Below are positions 7,621 to 15,526 of a stretch of DNA of 32,921 nucleotides, piece after piece (the stretch's first letter is position 1; each line of letters starts with the position of its first letter). The notes beneath the pieces were generated by a model. That model was not told the origin of the DNA and did no database searches. It worked only from the letters and a program-made list of their open reading frames with translations. A program made the translations under genes and the position numbers. The stretch is from Armatimonadota bacterium. GTDB taxonomy: Bacteria; Bacillota; Desulfotomaculia; Desulfotomaculales; Nap2-2B. Where the stretch lies: NCBI GenBank assembly GCA_023511535.1, contig JAIMBK010000036.1:1-32921 (forward strand), read 5' to 3'.

Positions 7621-7924
7621 GAGAATGAGAATTAATGATTTTCAGAACAGGTGCAAACAAGGCATTAATAGACTTATGATATAAAGAATAGGATTCGGAA
7701 ATATTTTTATTTTGTGCCTGGCATTTCGAGACAGGCAAATTAATTTTACCGGTATATTTACTCCCCTTATTATATCAAAATGAGCAGTTAATTACTAGCT
7801 GTTTTCCGCTTCCAACCGGTATATTCCGGGATATCCGGATATTTACCAGCCGCCTTCCGGCTTTCAGGCAGTCTTTTTGCTCTTCTCCTTGAAAATGTTC
7901 TATCCAAAGTTATCCTTTCGGTGG

Positions 7925-7930
7925 TATAAT
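7925..7930 (+). promoter_or_regulatory. Possible -10 box of the DUF763 gene
   Basis: There is a perfect TATAAT about 75 bp upstream of the ATG, but no good -35 box at 17 bp (the sequence there is ATCCAA). The call is tentative. Confidence 0.35.
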
Positions 7931-8005
7931 TTTCATGCGGCGGTTTTTCCGCCGGACGGCTCCGGAGTTGCTGATTAAATTAAAAAGACGGGGGAAAGGA
8001 ATTAA

Positions 8006-9115
8006 ATGCGCACCGGAATTGCCAATTTACCCCTGCACGGGGGGAAGTGCCCGCCCTGGTTATTTGAGCGGATGGTCAAAATGACCAGGGCTTTTCTGGA
8101 AGTGATGATTACCGACGCGGGAACCGAAGGGGTGCTCGCCAGGGTATCCGATCCCTTCTGGTTTCAGGCCTTCGGGTGCGTTTTAGGGTTTGACTGGCAC
8201 TCCTCCGGCCTGACGACGACCGTCTGCGGCGCGCTCAAAGAAGCCCTGCGCGACCGGGCCGGCCAGCTGGGCCTGTTCGCCGCCGGCGGAAAAGGCAAAA
8301 CCAGCCGGCAAACGCCCCACGAAATCCAGTTGATTGCGGAGCACTACCCCCTGGCCGGGGATCCCGGGGAGCTGGTCTTTGCCAGCCGGATGGCGGCCAA
8401 GGTGGACAACAGTGCCGTTCAGGACGGTTATCAGATTTACCACCATACTTTCATCTTCAATAACCGCGGCCAGTGGGCGGTGGTCCAGCAGGGAATGAAC
8501 GAGCAGAACGGGTGGGCGCGCCGCTACCACTGGTTAAGCACCACCTTCAAGGATTTTATTTGCGAGCCCCACCAGGCGGTCTGCTGCGATCACCGCGGGG
8601 AGGCTCTCAACCTGGTAGCCCTGGAAAGCGATCCGGCCAGAAAGGTGATCACGGAGCTGTCCCGCGAAGAGCCGGAAAAGATCGTTAAGGAATTAAACCG
8701 GTTGCAGGAAAAAGCCCTCCTCCAGCTGCCTGCGCGGCACCGGGTGGCGCTTTCCGACCTCAATCCCCGGAAAATCGGGAGCGTCCTTTTAAAGAGCTAC
8801 GCCCGCCAGCCGGAAAATTTCCGGGCCCTCCTGGCCACCGAAGGAATCGGCCCCAAGGCGTTGCGCGCTTTGAGCCTGCTTTCCGAACTGGTCTACGGCA
8901 CCCCGCCCAGCTACCGCGACCCCGCCCGCTATAGCTACGCTCACGGCGGCAAAGACGGCCACCCCTACCCCGTGGACCGCACCCTGTACGATCAATCCAT
9001 CGCTTTTCTCCAAAAGGCCCTGACGGAAAGCCGCCTGGGCCGGACGGAAAAGATCGAAGCCTTCCGGCGCCTGGCCCGCTGGGAACGGGAACAAGAAAAT
9101 GCCCGGCAACATTGA
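8006..9115 (+). CDS. DUF763 family protein
   Basis: This 369-residue protein belongs to a family shared by archaea and mainly thermophilic bacteria with no established function. The diagnostic N-terminus is MRTGIANLPLHGGKCPPWLF. Further conserved segments are FGCVLGFDWHSSGLTT (about 55-70), KVDNSAVQDGYQIYHHTF (about 132-149) and the central HPYPVDRTLYDQSI near the C-terminus. A helix-hairpin-helix-like stretch, LLATEGIGPKALRALSLLSEL (about 275-295), suggests nucleic-acid contact. The ATG follows GGGGAAAGGAATTAA. It is monocistronic, with a terminator after it. Its neighbours give no functional hint. Confidence 0.93.
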   Translation: MRTGIANLPLHGGKCPPWLFERMVKMTRAFLEVMITDAGTEGVLARVSDPFWFQAFGCVLGFDWHSSGLTTTVCGALKEALRDRAGQLGLFAAGGKGKTSRQTPHEIQLIAEHYPLAGDPGELVFASRMAAKVDNSAVQDGYQIYHHTFIFNNRGQWAVVQQGMNEQNGWARRYHWLSTTFKDFICEPHQAVCCDHRGEALNLVALESDPARKVITELSREEPEKIVKELNRLQEKALLQLPARHRVALSDLNPRKIGSVLLKSYARQPENFRALLATEGIGPKALRALSLLSELVYGTPPSYRDPARYSYAHGGKDGHPYPVDRTLYDQSIAFLQKALTESRLGRTEKIEAFRRLARWEREQENARQH

Positions 9116-9133
9116 GGAGGAATTAAGAGCTGG

Positions 9134-9172
9134 GAGTTTTTTGGCATTAAAGAGACCCCCAAAACTCTTTTT
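9134..9172 (+). terminator. Terminator of the DUF763 transcript
   Basis: GAGTTTT (9134-9140) pairs with AAAACTC (9161-9167), with two further GG/CC pairs inside, followed by TTTTT. It lies within the 3' end of the convergent toxin gene, so the two genes share this DNA. Confidence 0.6.
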
Positions 9173-9371
9173 CAGTTATCTTCAGCTGTTTCTTGAGAAT
9201 CCTCTGCCACAACTGCTTCGGAATTTCTTTGTGTACCGCCCGGCTCACCTTCGTCCGGAGCACGGTACCGTCGCCCAGGACCTTTTCATAGTACCAGTGG
9301 TCGGTGCTCCGGACCAGCACCCAACCGTTCTTTTCGCAGTATCGCTTTAAGTCCCCAAATTTAGGAGGCAT
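9147..9371 (-). CDS. hicA: HicA/YcfA-like mRNA interferase toxin
   Basis: The 74-residue protein has the double-stranded-RNA-binding-like fold signature of HicA: an N-terminal helix (FGDLKRYCEKNGW), then VLVRSTDHWYYEKV with the candidate catalytic His at residue 25, then a basic strand/helix (RTKVSRAVHKEIPKQLWQRILKK). HicA toxins cleave mRNA during translation. The usual GSH before the aromatic residue reads TDH here. The ATG at 9371 is preferred over a TTG six bases upstream because GGAG is properly spaced only for the ATG. It sits 2 bp after the antitoxin stop. It is small, basic and downstream of its presumed antitoxin, as expected for a toxin-antitoxin unit. Confidence 0.75.
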   Translation of the reverse strand: MPPKFGDLKRYCEKNGWVLVRSTDHWYYEKVLGDGTVLRTKVSRAVHKEIPKQLWQRILKKQLKITEKEFWGSL

Positions 9372-9373
9372 TT

Positions 9374-9793
9374 TCAAATCTCCAGCAGGCTCCGAATCTC
9401 TTCGTCGCTGCCGCAGAGCAATACGCGCAGGATGTACGGGAAGTGCCCCCGCCGGTTAGGAGCATTGATGAAAAGCTGGGAGCGTTCAAGATAGTCCTGG
9501 GCATAGAATTTCAAGTCCTGGACCAGTTCCTGCGCGGCCTCTTCCACCGTCCGGCCGTTGGCGTAAAGCTCAAGCTCATCCAGGGCCAGAGTGACAGATC
9601 CGTCCCCTTCCCTGATGACCTCCGGTTTGAGCCTGTACTTTTCCAGGAGCAGCTTCTGGAGATCGGCCCGCAGGACCAGGACTTCTTCCGCCTGCCTGCG
9701 CCTGATGATTACCGGCCGGTAGTGGTTGAAGACTCTGCTGTACAGGGTTGAGAAGTCGCCGCGAGCTTCGGTAAACTTCAATTCTTCCAGCAT
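9374..9793 (-). CDS. Antitoxin with Phd/YefM-like N-terminus and HicB-like C-terminal half
   Basis: This 139-residue protein precedes and nearly touches the HicA-like toxin. The N-terminal part (about 1-50; KFTEARGDFSTLYSRVFNH, then PVIIRRRQAEEVLVLRADL) has the pattern of Phd/YefM-type DNA-binding antitoxins. The middle part (about 65-105; VTLALDELELYANGRTVEEA then AQELVQDLKFYAQDYLE) resembles the strand-plus-helix pattern by which HicB proteins bind HicA. A C-terminal extension to residue 139 is unassigned. If right, this is a chimeric antitoxin rather than the usual HicB with its own RHH/HTH domain. The ATG at 9793 has AGAGGTG upstream; a GTG nine bases earlier overlaps that site. Confidence 0.65.
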   Translation of the reverse strand: MLEELKFTEARGDFSTLYSRVFNHYRPVIIRRRQAEEVLVLRADLQKLLLEKYRLKPEVIREGDGSVTLALDELELYANGRTVEEAAQELVQDLKFYAQDYLERSQLFINAPNRRGHFPYILRVLLCGSDEEIRSLLEI

Positions 9794-9813
9794 CAGCTTC
9801 ACCTCTTACCTTC

Positions 9814-9843
9814 ATGATAGCACATTCTGTACAGAATGTGCAA
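9814..9843 (-). promoter_or_regulatory. Promoter overlapped by a perfect 22-bp palindromic operator of the toxin-antitoxin pair
   Basis: On the minus strand -35 TTGCAC (9838-9843) and -10 TATCAT (9814-9819) are 18 bp apart. A perfect palindrome occupies 9820-9841 (half-site GCACATTCTGT), filling the spacer and entering the -35 box. A dimeric antitoxin bound here would block RNA polymerase, which is the standard autoregulation layout of type II toxin-antitoxin operons. Confidence 0.85.
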
Positions 9844-9850
9844 ATGGAAT

Positions 9851-12800
9851 CTATTTTTCCTGATTCCTCTTCCCTGACCCCTGCTCTTCTTTCCGCCGCC
9901 TTTTCGCAGCCAGGAGCGCAGCTGCAGTATCTTCTCCGGCTTTGCCATCCGGTCGATCCGGAAGTCTGTTTTCCGGAGAAACTGGCTCGCGACTGCCGGG
10001 ATCGAAAAAGAGATCTTTTTTGTGCGCCTCTTCCCGGACCGCCGGGGATGTTCCCGTACCTTTTCCAGTGCCTTCGGCCGGCGCGGGTCCGGCTGCTTTG
10101 ACCGGCCCGGCCCCGGCTGCACCGGTCAGACCTCCGGAAGCCGCACCTCCCCGGCCGCTTTTCCGCAGACGCAGCTTCTCCACGCCGGCCAGGGCGTGAG
10201 CGGCCCAGGAGGGGGAAGGATCGGCTTCCCGGCGTGCCCTTGCCTGCCGGAAAGCCAGGTGCGCACGGACCTGTGACCAGGCCCTGTTCAGGGCTTCCCG
10301 TTCTTCGGTCCCGAAACTCAAGCGCCGCCCGGCCACGTCCAGCAGCCAGAGCAGGCCGGCCAGGATTAAGAGCAGGCCGGTAAGATCCCTGCTCGCTCGC
10401 ACCGGGCGGAGGTTGGGGGCAAAGGCCTGTTCGGGATTGACGAGCACTTCGCCGCCCCCGGCCCGGGCAATTTCTTCCAGGCGGGCGAGGTCGGTGCCCG
10501 TTTCCCTGTATTCCGCCGGATAAGGGATCACCAGCGCGCTTCGTCCGATCAGGACCGGCCCGGCATCGCCGGACGACATCACGCTGATCAGGCTGGCGCC
10601 GGTTCCCGGTGCCGTGATCCGGGCGGTGTAGCGCCCCGGGCCGGTAGGAGTCAGCGTAACGTCCCTCGTCTCTCCGGCGGGCCCGGTAATCCGCAGGGAA
10701 TAGTTGCCCACCTGTTGCCAGTGCGCCGGGTCGTCGACCACGATCCGGACGTCTCCGCTTTCCTCAACTGTGGTGTTGACCTGAACGGAGCCGGTATTTA
10801 CCGCCGGCAAAATCCAGGAGAGGACGTTCCCCCACAGCCGGGGAAAGAGCTGACCGGCCGCCCAGGCGGCACTCCAGCGCCCGGCCGCATCCGGAGTCCA
10901 GGCCACCGCCCGACCCAGCCCGTACTGCCAGGCGGCCAGCACGGGATCGCCCCGGTGGGAAACCAGCGCCACCTCGGCCCTGTCTTTAGGCGAAGCCGCC
11001 ACGTATCCATCCAGGGCCGGCGCCTCCCGGATTCCCTGTAGCAACGCGCTGGGGGCAGCAACCCCCGGAACAAATCTTTCGTTAACGGCGAAGCTGCGGG
11101 TGGCCATTACCGTTTCTTTAGTAAAAATCGAGGGGATGCTGCCGGCCTCGGCGGTGGCGTAATAACGCCCCCGGCCCAGTTCAGCCAGGGCCCGGAGCAT
11201 CCCGGTGTCGGCCCCTTCGCCCACCGCCACGCAGGTCAGGGTAATTCCGGCGCCCCGCATCTCTTCCAGCAGTTTTTGGTAGGGGCCGCCGCTGGCCGAA
11301 ATACCGTCCGTCAACAAAATAATATGTTTGACCTGGGTGGGCGCCTGTTTTAGCGCCGCGCAGGCGGCGGCCAGCGGCGGGTAAATTTCCGTCCCGCCAC
11401 CGGCGTAAATACGCCCGATTTCTTTCCGGATGCCTTCCTTATCTTGAGCGGGGCCCAGGGGAACCACCCACCAGGGAAACGTATCAAAGGCAATTACGCC
11501 AACCTGGTCCCGGTCGGTGAGGACAGTCACACTGCGGGCGGCGGCCTCCTTGGCCAGGTTGATTTTATCCGCCCCGCCGGCATATTCGGCCATACTCCCG
11601 GATTTATCGATGACCAGCACCAGGCCCAGGGAGGGAAGCTCGCCCCGTCCGGAAATATCCATTTTTACCGGCAAGGCCCTCTCCACGGGCGTCCCGGTAT
11701 ACCCGCCCGGACCGAAGGAATCCGGCCCGCCGGTCATGACCAGCCCACCGCCGCCGTCGCGGACGTAAGCCTCGATTTCGGCCATGGCTTTTTCCCCCAG
11801 GCTGTACGCCGGCACGTCAACCAGAAAGACCGCCTGATACCGCGCCCAGGCGGGGAGCCCCCGCGGCACCTGTCCGGGGTCAACCAGGTCAATTTCGATT
11901 TCTCCGGTTGCCTTTAACGAGCGCACCAGCGCTTCTGCTTCCGCCGGCCGGGAAGCAACCACCAGGACGCGCGGCGGACCGGTGACCTCCTGGGCCGCTC
12001 CGGCCTCGTTATTGGCGGCGAAGGCGTCCTTTCGTCCGTCCCCGGCCACCAGGTAAGCCCGGTAACTGTGCAGGCCGGCGCCCCCCGCCGCGACCGGAAC
12101 ACTGTAGCGGTTTTCGCCCGCCTGGAAATTAACCGGGGCAGCGGCGAGGAGATTTCCATCCCGTTCCAGAAAAAGGGTTCCCGTCCCCTCGCTCCCGGCA
12201 AAGGCGGTCACCTCTAAAGAAAATGTTTCCCCCACCCGGGCCCGCGGCGGAAGTTTGACATTTTCCAGGCGGAGATCCGGTCCGGCCTTTTCCCCCAGCT
12301 CGACCACGTCTACCCGCACCCCCTGCGCGTGGAGCTGCCGGGCCGCGGTCACCGCTTCCCCCTGGGTATCGCGCCCGTCCGAAAGCAAAACCACCCTTTT
12401 TCTGGCTTCTGCGGGCAGCAAGGCCTGCGCCAGGTTCAGCGCCTCCCCTATTCTGCTGGCGCCGCCGCCCGGTTCGGTACCCGTCCGGACAAAGGAAGGA
12501 GTCTGCCCGGTCGGCTCCTCCACCAGCGCCCTTTCACCAAAGGATATCACACCGGCCAGGCCGTCCGGGGGCTTTTTCGCCAGCGCCGCCCGAATCCAGT
12601 CTTCCCCCCGGCCTTTCGCCGCGCCTACGCTGGCGGAGGCATCCAGGGCAAAGACAACCGCCTGCCGCTGGATGACGGCCACCAGGTGCGTACCGGCCAG
12701 CGCGGCTCCCAGCAAAAGAAAAAGGCCGAGGCGCACGGCCAAACGCCTGATTTCTTTGCGCCGGGGGGGACCGCCGAGCCGGCCGGCCATCTTCAGCCAG

Positions 12801-12880
12801 GGCAGGCGCAGGTACCAGGCGGCCAGGAGAACCGGCGGGATCAGCAGCCACCACCAGGGGTTGCTGAAGCTAATGCCCAC
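9851..12880 (-). CDS. Large membrane protein with two VWA domains and an amidotransferase-like domain
   Basis: The 1009 residues comprise two N-terminal membrane helices (about 8-25 and 47-66, BatA-like), a first VWA domain with MIDAS DASAS (Asp80) and LLSDGRD (about 165-171), an extracytoplasmic beta-rich part (about 200-300), an amidotransferase-like segment (about 303-400, RVLVVASRPAEAEAL to GLVMTGGPDSFGPGGY) lacking an obvious catalytic Cys, a second VWA with DKSGS (425-429) and ILLTDG (521-526), a further soluble part, a membrane helix (833-850) and a basic Gly/Ala-rich cytoplasmic tail. MIDAS motifs bind divalent metal and mediate protein contacts. The GTG start overlaps the preceding gene by 11 bp. 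It is the last gene of the envelope cluster. A loose relative of YegL/BatA-type proteins; function unknown. Confidence 0.9.
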   Translation of the reverse strand: MGISFSNPWWWLLIPPVLLAAWYLRLPWLKMAGRLGGPPRRKEIRRLAVRLGLFLLLGAALAGTHLVAVIQRQAVVFALDASASVGAAKGRGEDWIRAALAKKPPDGLAGVISFGERALVEEPTGQTPSFVRTGTEPGGGASRIGEALNLAQALLPAEARKRVVLLSDGRDTQGEAVTAARQLHAQGVRVDVVELGEKAGPDLRLENVKLPPRARVGETFSLEVTAFAGSEGTGTLFLERDGNLLAAAPVNFQAGENRYSVPVAAGGAGLHSYRAYLVAGDGRKDAFAANNEAGAAQEVTGPPRVLVVASRPAEAEALVRSLKATGEIEIDLVDPGQVPRGLPAWARYQAVFLVDVPAYSLGEKAMAEIEAYVRDGGGGLVMTGGPDSFGPGGYTGTPVERALPVKMDISGRGELPSLGLVLVIDKSGSMAEYAGGADKINLAKEAAARSVTVLTDRDQVGVIAFDTFPWWVVPLGPAQDKEGIRKEIGRIYAGGGTEIYPPLAAACAALKQAPTQVKHIILLTDGISASGGPYQKLLEEMRGAGITLTCVAVGEGADTGMLRALAELGRGRYYATAEAGSIPSIFTKETVMATRSFAVNERFVPGVAAPSALLQGIREAPALDGYVAASPKDRAEVALVSHRGDPVLAAWQYGLGRAVAWTPDAAGRWSAAWAAGQLFPRLWGNVLSWILPAVNTGSVQVNTTVEESGDVRIVVDDPAHWQQVGNYSLRITGPAGETRDVTLTPTGPGRYTARITAPGTGASLISVMSSGDAGPVLIGRSALVIPYPAEYRETGTDLARLEEIARAGGGEVLVNPEQAFAPNLRPVRASRDLTGLLLILAGLLWLLDVAGRRLSFGTEEREALNRAWSQVRAHLAFRQARARREADPSPSWAAHALAGVEKLRLRKSGRGGAASGGLTGAAGAGPVKAAGPAPAEGTGKGTGTSPAVREEAHKKDLFFDPGSREPVSPENRLPDRPDGKAGEDTAAALLAAKRRRKEEQGSGKRNQEK

Positions 12881-14738
12881 GGCTGGCCACCCCCCATTCC
12901 ACCAGGATCACCACCAGGGCAAGCAGGGTCAGTCCCTCCGCCAGCGGCAGCGGCCGCGGCTCCGGAACAGATTGCGCGGCTTGCGCGGCGCCTTCTGTTT
13001 CGGCGGACGACAGGTCTTTTAAGCCGATGTCCGACTCCCGCTCGTTGTAGCCGTTGACCGCGACCAGGCGGGAAACTCTGGAAGTTCTTTGTCCGTCTGC
13101 CTGCACGTACTGGGTCAACCGGTAGAGGCCGGGTCTTTCCGGCACCCAGGAAGCGGGCGGAAAAGGGGGCGCAAGCGAAAGTACGGACCCGTCGGGATAT
13201 TCCACGGTAATCTTTTGCGCCCGCGCCAACGCATTTATTTTGATCTCCTCCCCCAGGACGGCCTGACCGGCAACGTCCAGGTCGGGCGGCAGAAGCCAGG
13301 AAAGGACGTTCTGCATTAACACCGGAAAGGCGGGCCGCAGGGCAAGATCGGAAGCGCCCAACCCGAAGCCGAGCACCGCCGTCCTCCCCTCCGGCGCCGC
13401 CCCGTGCGCCAGGATAACCTTTCCGTCGGCCGTGACGTCCTTTTGCCAGTTGCTTTTCAGCTCCAGGGAATTCGCCCTGGCCACGTGCACCTGGGAAAGA
13501 TCCAAGTATTCAACTAAAGGACTCGACTCTTCCCGGACCAGTTCACCGGGTTTGAATTCTTCTCCCGCTGTCAAACCGCGGATGTTTTCCCCGGCCGGAG
13601 GGTTGAGCAGAAGCACGGATCCCGCCGGCGGCAGCGGTTTGGCCACCCCGTCCAGGACGGTGAGGTCGTAATCGAAGCTGCCGGTTATCAGGTCAGGATA
13701 GCGTTCACGAGTGACTTTGTAAACGTCGAGGCGGGGAAAAATGTTGAATACCTTTTCCAGAAAGATATTCCCGTCCGTAACCAGCAGGACCTTTCTCTTC
13801 TGCTTTTCCTGGGGTACGGCCCAGGCCTGATTATCCAAAGGAAAATGATCCATCCCTGGATCGTCAACCTGCAACTCTGCCGCCACCGGCACGCCCCCCG
13901 GCAAATCGGACCATAAAAAGGAGGCCGTCTCCCCCGGCTTCAGCTCAAATGTTTTCGCTTCCCGCGGCCGGTCGCCCACGCTGAAACGAACCTTTCCGGA
14001 AGCAAAGACGGCGCCGCGGTTCACCAGCATGGCCAGCGCGGCCTGGCCCGTTCCTGCCGGGCGCAGGTTTAAGGAGGCAATGGCCACGTTGGCGGCCTGG
14101 CGGGAGCCGACCAGCCTCAACTCCAGGCCGTTTTTTTCCTCTGCCGCCGGCCAGGTTAACCCGCCGTCGCTAAAAACCAGCAGGCGCGGTTGATTTTGTT
14201 CCCCGGCCAGCGCCCCGGCCAGGGAAAGGGCCGGACGGAGATCGGCGCTGAACGGGGAAGGTTTTAATTCCGCCAGGGCCCTTTTGATTTCCGCGTAGTT
14301 GTTGCTGTCCCTGATAATTAAGCGCGGCTGCCGGTCAAAAGCAATTACGGTCAGCCGGGCCCCCTTCTCCAATCCCCGGGCGAGCGCTTCGATTTCCGAA
14401 ACCGCCCGAGAAAAGCGGGTTTCTTGCCCATCAACGGCCTGCATGCTGGCCGAAGCGTCCAAAAGGACAATTGTACTGGGGGAAGGCTTCTTTAAATACC
14501 AGACGGGGGCGGCGGCACCCAGGGTAAGCAGGGCGGCGGCCAGCAACTGCAGCCAGAGCAAGGGCCGGGTCTTCAGGCGCTGCCACGGACGGGTGGCCTC
14601 CTGCGGGGCAACCGCCTGCCGCCACAAAAGGGTGCTGGGAACAATCTTTTGCTTATGCCGGGGACGCAAAATGTACAGGGCCAGGATGGCCGGGACGGTC
14701 AAAGCCAGCCAGAGGGCCTGGGGAGAAAAGAAATGCAT
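12870..14738 (-). CDS. BatA-like VWA-domain membrane protein
   Basis: The 622 residues comprise two N-terminal membrane helices (about 8-24 and 60-82), between them the short basic cytoplasmic linker typical of BatA-type proteins, a VWA domain with MIDAS DASAS (Asp94, Ser96, Ser98), a large extracytoplasmic beta-rich region, and a C-terminal membrane helix (about 600-616) ending VASRGH. In related clusters MoxR ATPases act on such MIDAS proteins. The ATG at 14738 has GAGGCG upstream and follows the small membrane gene by 12 bp. It shares architecture with the next gene and is probably an ancient paralogue of it. Confidence 0.9.
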   Translation of the reverse strand: MHFFSPQALWLALTVPAILALYILRPRHKQKIVPSTLLWRQAVAPQEATRPWQRLKTRPLLWLQLLAAALLTLGAAAPVWYLKKPSPSTIVLLDASASMQAVDGQETRFSRAVSEIEALARGLEKGARLTVIAFDRQPRLIIRDSNNYAEIKRALAELKPSPFSADLRPALSLAGALAGEQNQPRLLVFSDGGLTWPAAEEKNGLELRLVGSRQAANVAIASLNLRPAGTGQAALAMLVNRGAVFASGKVRFSVGDRPREAKTFELKPGETASFLWSDLPGGVPVAAELQVDDPGMDHFPLDNQAWAVPQEKQKRKVLLVTDGNIFLEKVFNIFPRLDVYKVTRERYPDLITGSFDYDLTVLDGVAKPLPPAGSVLLLNPPAGENIRGLTAGEEFKPGELVREESSPLVEYLDLSQVHVARANSLELKSNWQKDVTADGKVILAHGAAPEGRTAVLGFGLGASDLALRPAFPVLMQNVLSWLLPPDLDVAGQAVLGEEIKINALARAQKITVEYPDGSVLSLAPPFPPASWVPERPGLYRLTQYVQADGQRTSRVSRLVAVNGYNERESDIGLKDLSSAETEGAAQAAQSVPEPRPLPLAEGLTLLALVVILVEWGVASRGH

Positions 14739-14750
14739 AAAACAACGCCT

Positions 14751-14972
14751 CTACAAAAATCCTTTTTCGCGATAGTAATTATAAACAAAAGGACAAAAGA
14801 CGCATAAGACTAACGCAACCAACGTCCATTCGATGGCTGTCCAGGTGCCGATGACGCGCCGGAAGCGGTCCCGCCAGATGATGTACCACATCAGCAAAAC
14901 TACCGCTGCGTACACGGCCAGCACAAACCAGCCCAACGGGTAGGCCAACAGTAACTGAAGCAGATTTACCAC
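14751..14972 (-). CDS. Small two-helix membrane protein
   Basis: This is a 73-residue protein with two hydrophobic segments (about 2-30 and 45-65) separated by a basic loop (IIWRDRFRRVIG), ending in YNYYREKGFL. It has no recognised family. I place the start at the GTG at 14972 because GGAGG lies 8 bases before it; an ATG at 14987 would make five more residues but has no ribosome binding site of its own. It is the first gene after a 540-bp noncoding gap and may lead a separate transcript with the two VWA genes. It may help assemble the VWA proteins, inferred only from position. Confidence 0.7.
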   Translation of the reverse strand: MVNLLQLLLAYPLGWFVLAVYAAVVLLMWYIIWRDRFRRVIGTWTAIEWTLVALVLCVFCPFVYNYYREKGFL

Positions 14973-15190
14973 CAAAACCGCCTCCATTGAAAATAGTCGT
15001 CGATCGTCAGTCGTCAGTCGTCGGGATAGTCATCGCTAAAGCGAATTCCAGATTGAACACACTTGATCGATTTTCATGATTAATTGTGGAAATGAACGTT
15101 CTCCATGGGGAACTCCCTCAGAAAATAGCTTCTGCCATCATTTCCCATCGGGCTGGAATTGTCCGGTTCGCTCCGCTGCTCCGGGTCGAC

Positions 15191-15273
15191 CAATTGAGAA
15201 GTGAGAGGCGGGAAGTTAGAAGTGAGATTATTAATTTCCAACTTCCAACTTCTCACATCCCACTTCTCAATTG
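15191..15273. repeat. Inverted repeat CAATTGAGAAGTG
   Basis: Perfect 13-bp arms lie at 15191-15203 and 15261-15273. The intervening 57 bases are themselves built of GAAGT/ACTTC microrepeats that can pair further. Confidence 0.75.
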
Positions 15274-15300
15274 CGCTGCCGGTTCGCTAACCGCGGCTGC

Positions 15301-15393
15301 CCGGCACTCACCGGTAGCTCGTTTCTTGGATGGCCTACTGTTCCAGGTGGTATCGCCTGATATCGAAGTAACCCGATTATCGGTGAGTGCCGG
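15301..15393. repeat. Inverted repeat CCGGCACTCACCG
   Basis: Perfect 13-bp arms lie at 15301-15313 and 15381-15393 with a 67-base interior. It could fold as a large cruciform or RNA hairpin. Confidence 0.75.
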
Positions 15394-15526
15394 GTCGCTC
15401 ACCCGGACAAATTCCAGCCCTCATTTTCATTGTTTATGGTGGGGACGGCAGTCTTCATGGGGAACTCCCTCGAAAACAGGGGTCAGGAATGAGTCCACTT
15501 AAGACTTCTGACGACCGACAACCGAA

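Larger units (their letters stand above)
15104..15471. repeat. Direct repeat CATGGGGAACTCCCTC, two copies
   Basis: Identical 16-mers occur at 15104-15119 and 15456-15471, each followed by a GAAAA string. They bracket both inverted repeats of this noncoding block. Confidence 0.75.
14988..15526. other. Repeat-rich noncoding block interrupting the envelope cluster
   Basis: I see no convincing gene in these 539 bp. They hold a GTCGTCAG-type microsatellite at the left (about 15000-15024) with a related inverted string at the right (TGACGACCGACAACC, about 15508-15523), two long-spaced inverted repeats and one direct repeat, listed separately. The whole resembles a decayed non-autonomous mobile element or a recombination-prone spacer. 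Terminators or promoters for the flanking genes are not evident. Confidence 0.6.

Noticed and set aside
12255-13057. Plus-strand ORFs opposite the VWA genes
   Set aside because: They are antisense shadows with Arg/Pro-rich content, overlapping well-supported VWA coding sequence.
15104-15471. CRISPR-like direct repeat
   Set aside because: Only two copies 352 bp apart, and no regular spacers or cas genes.
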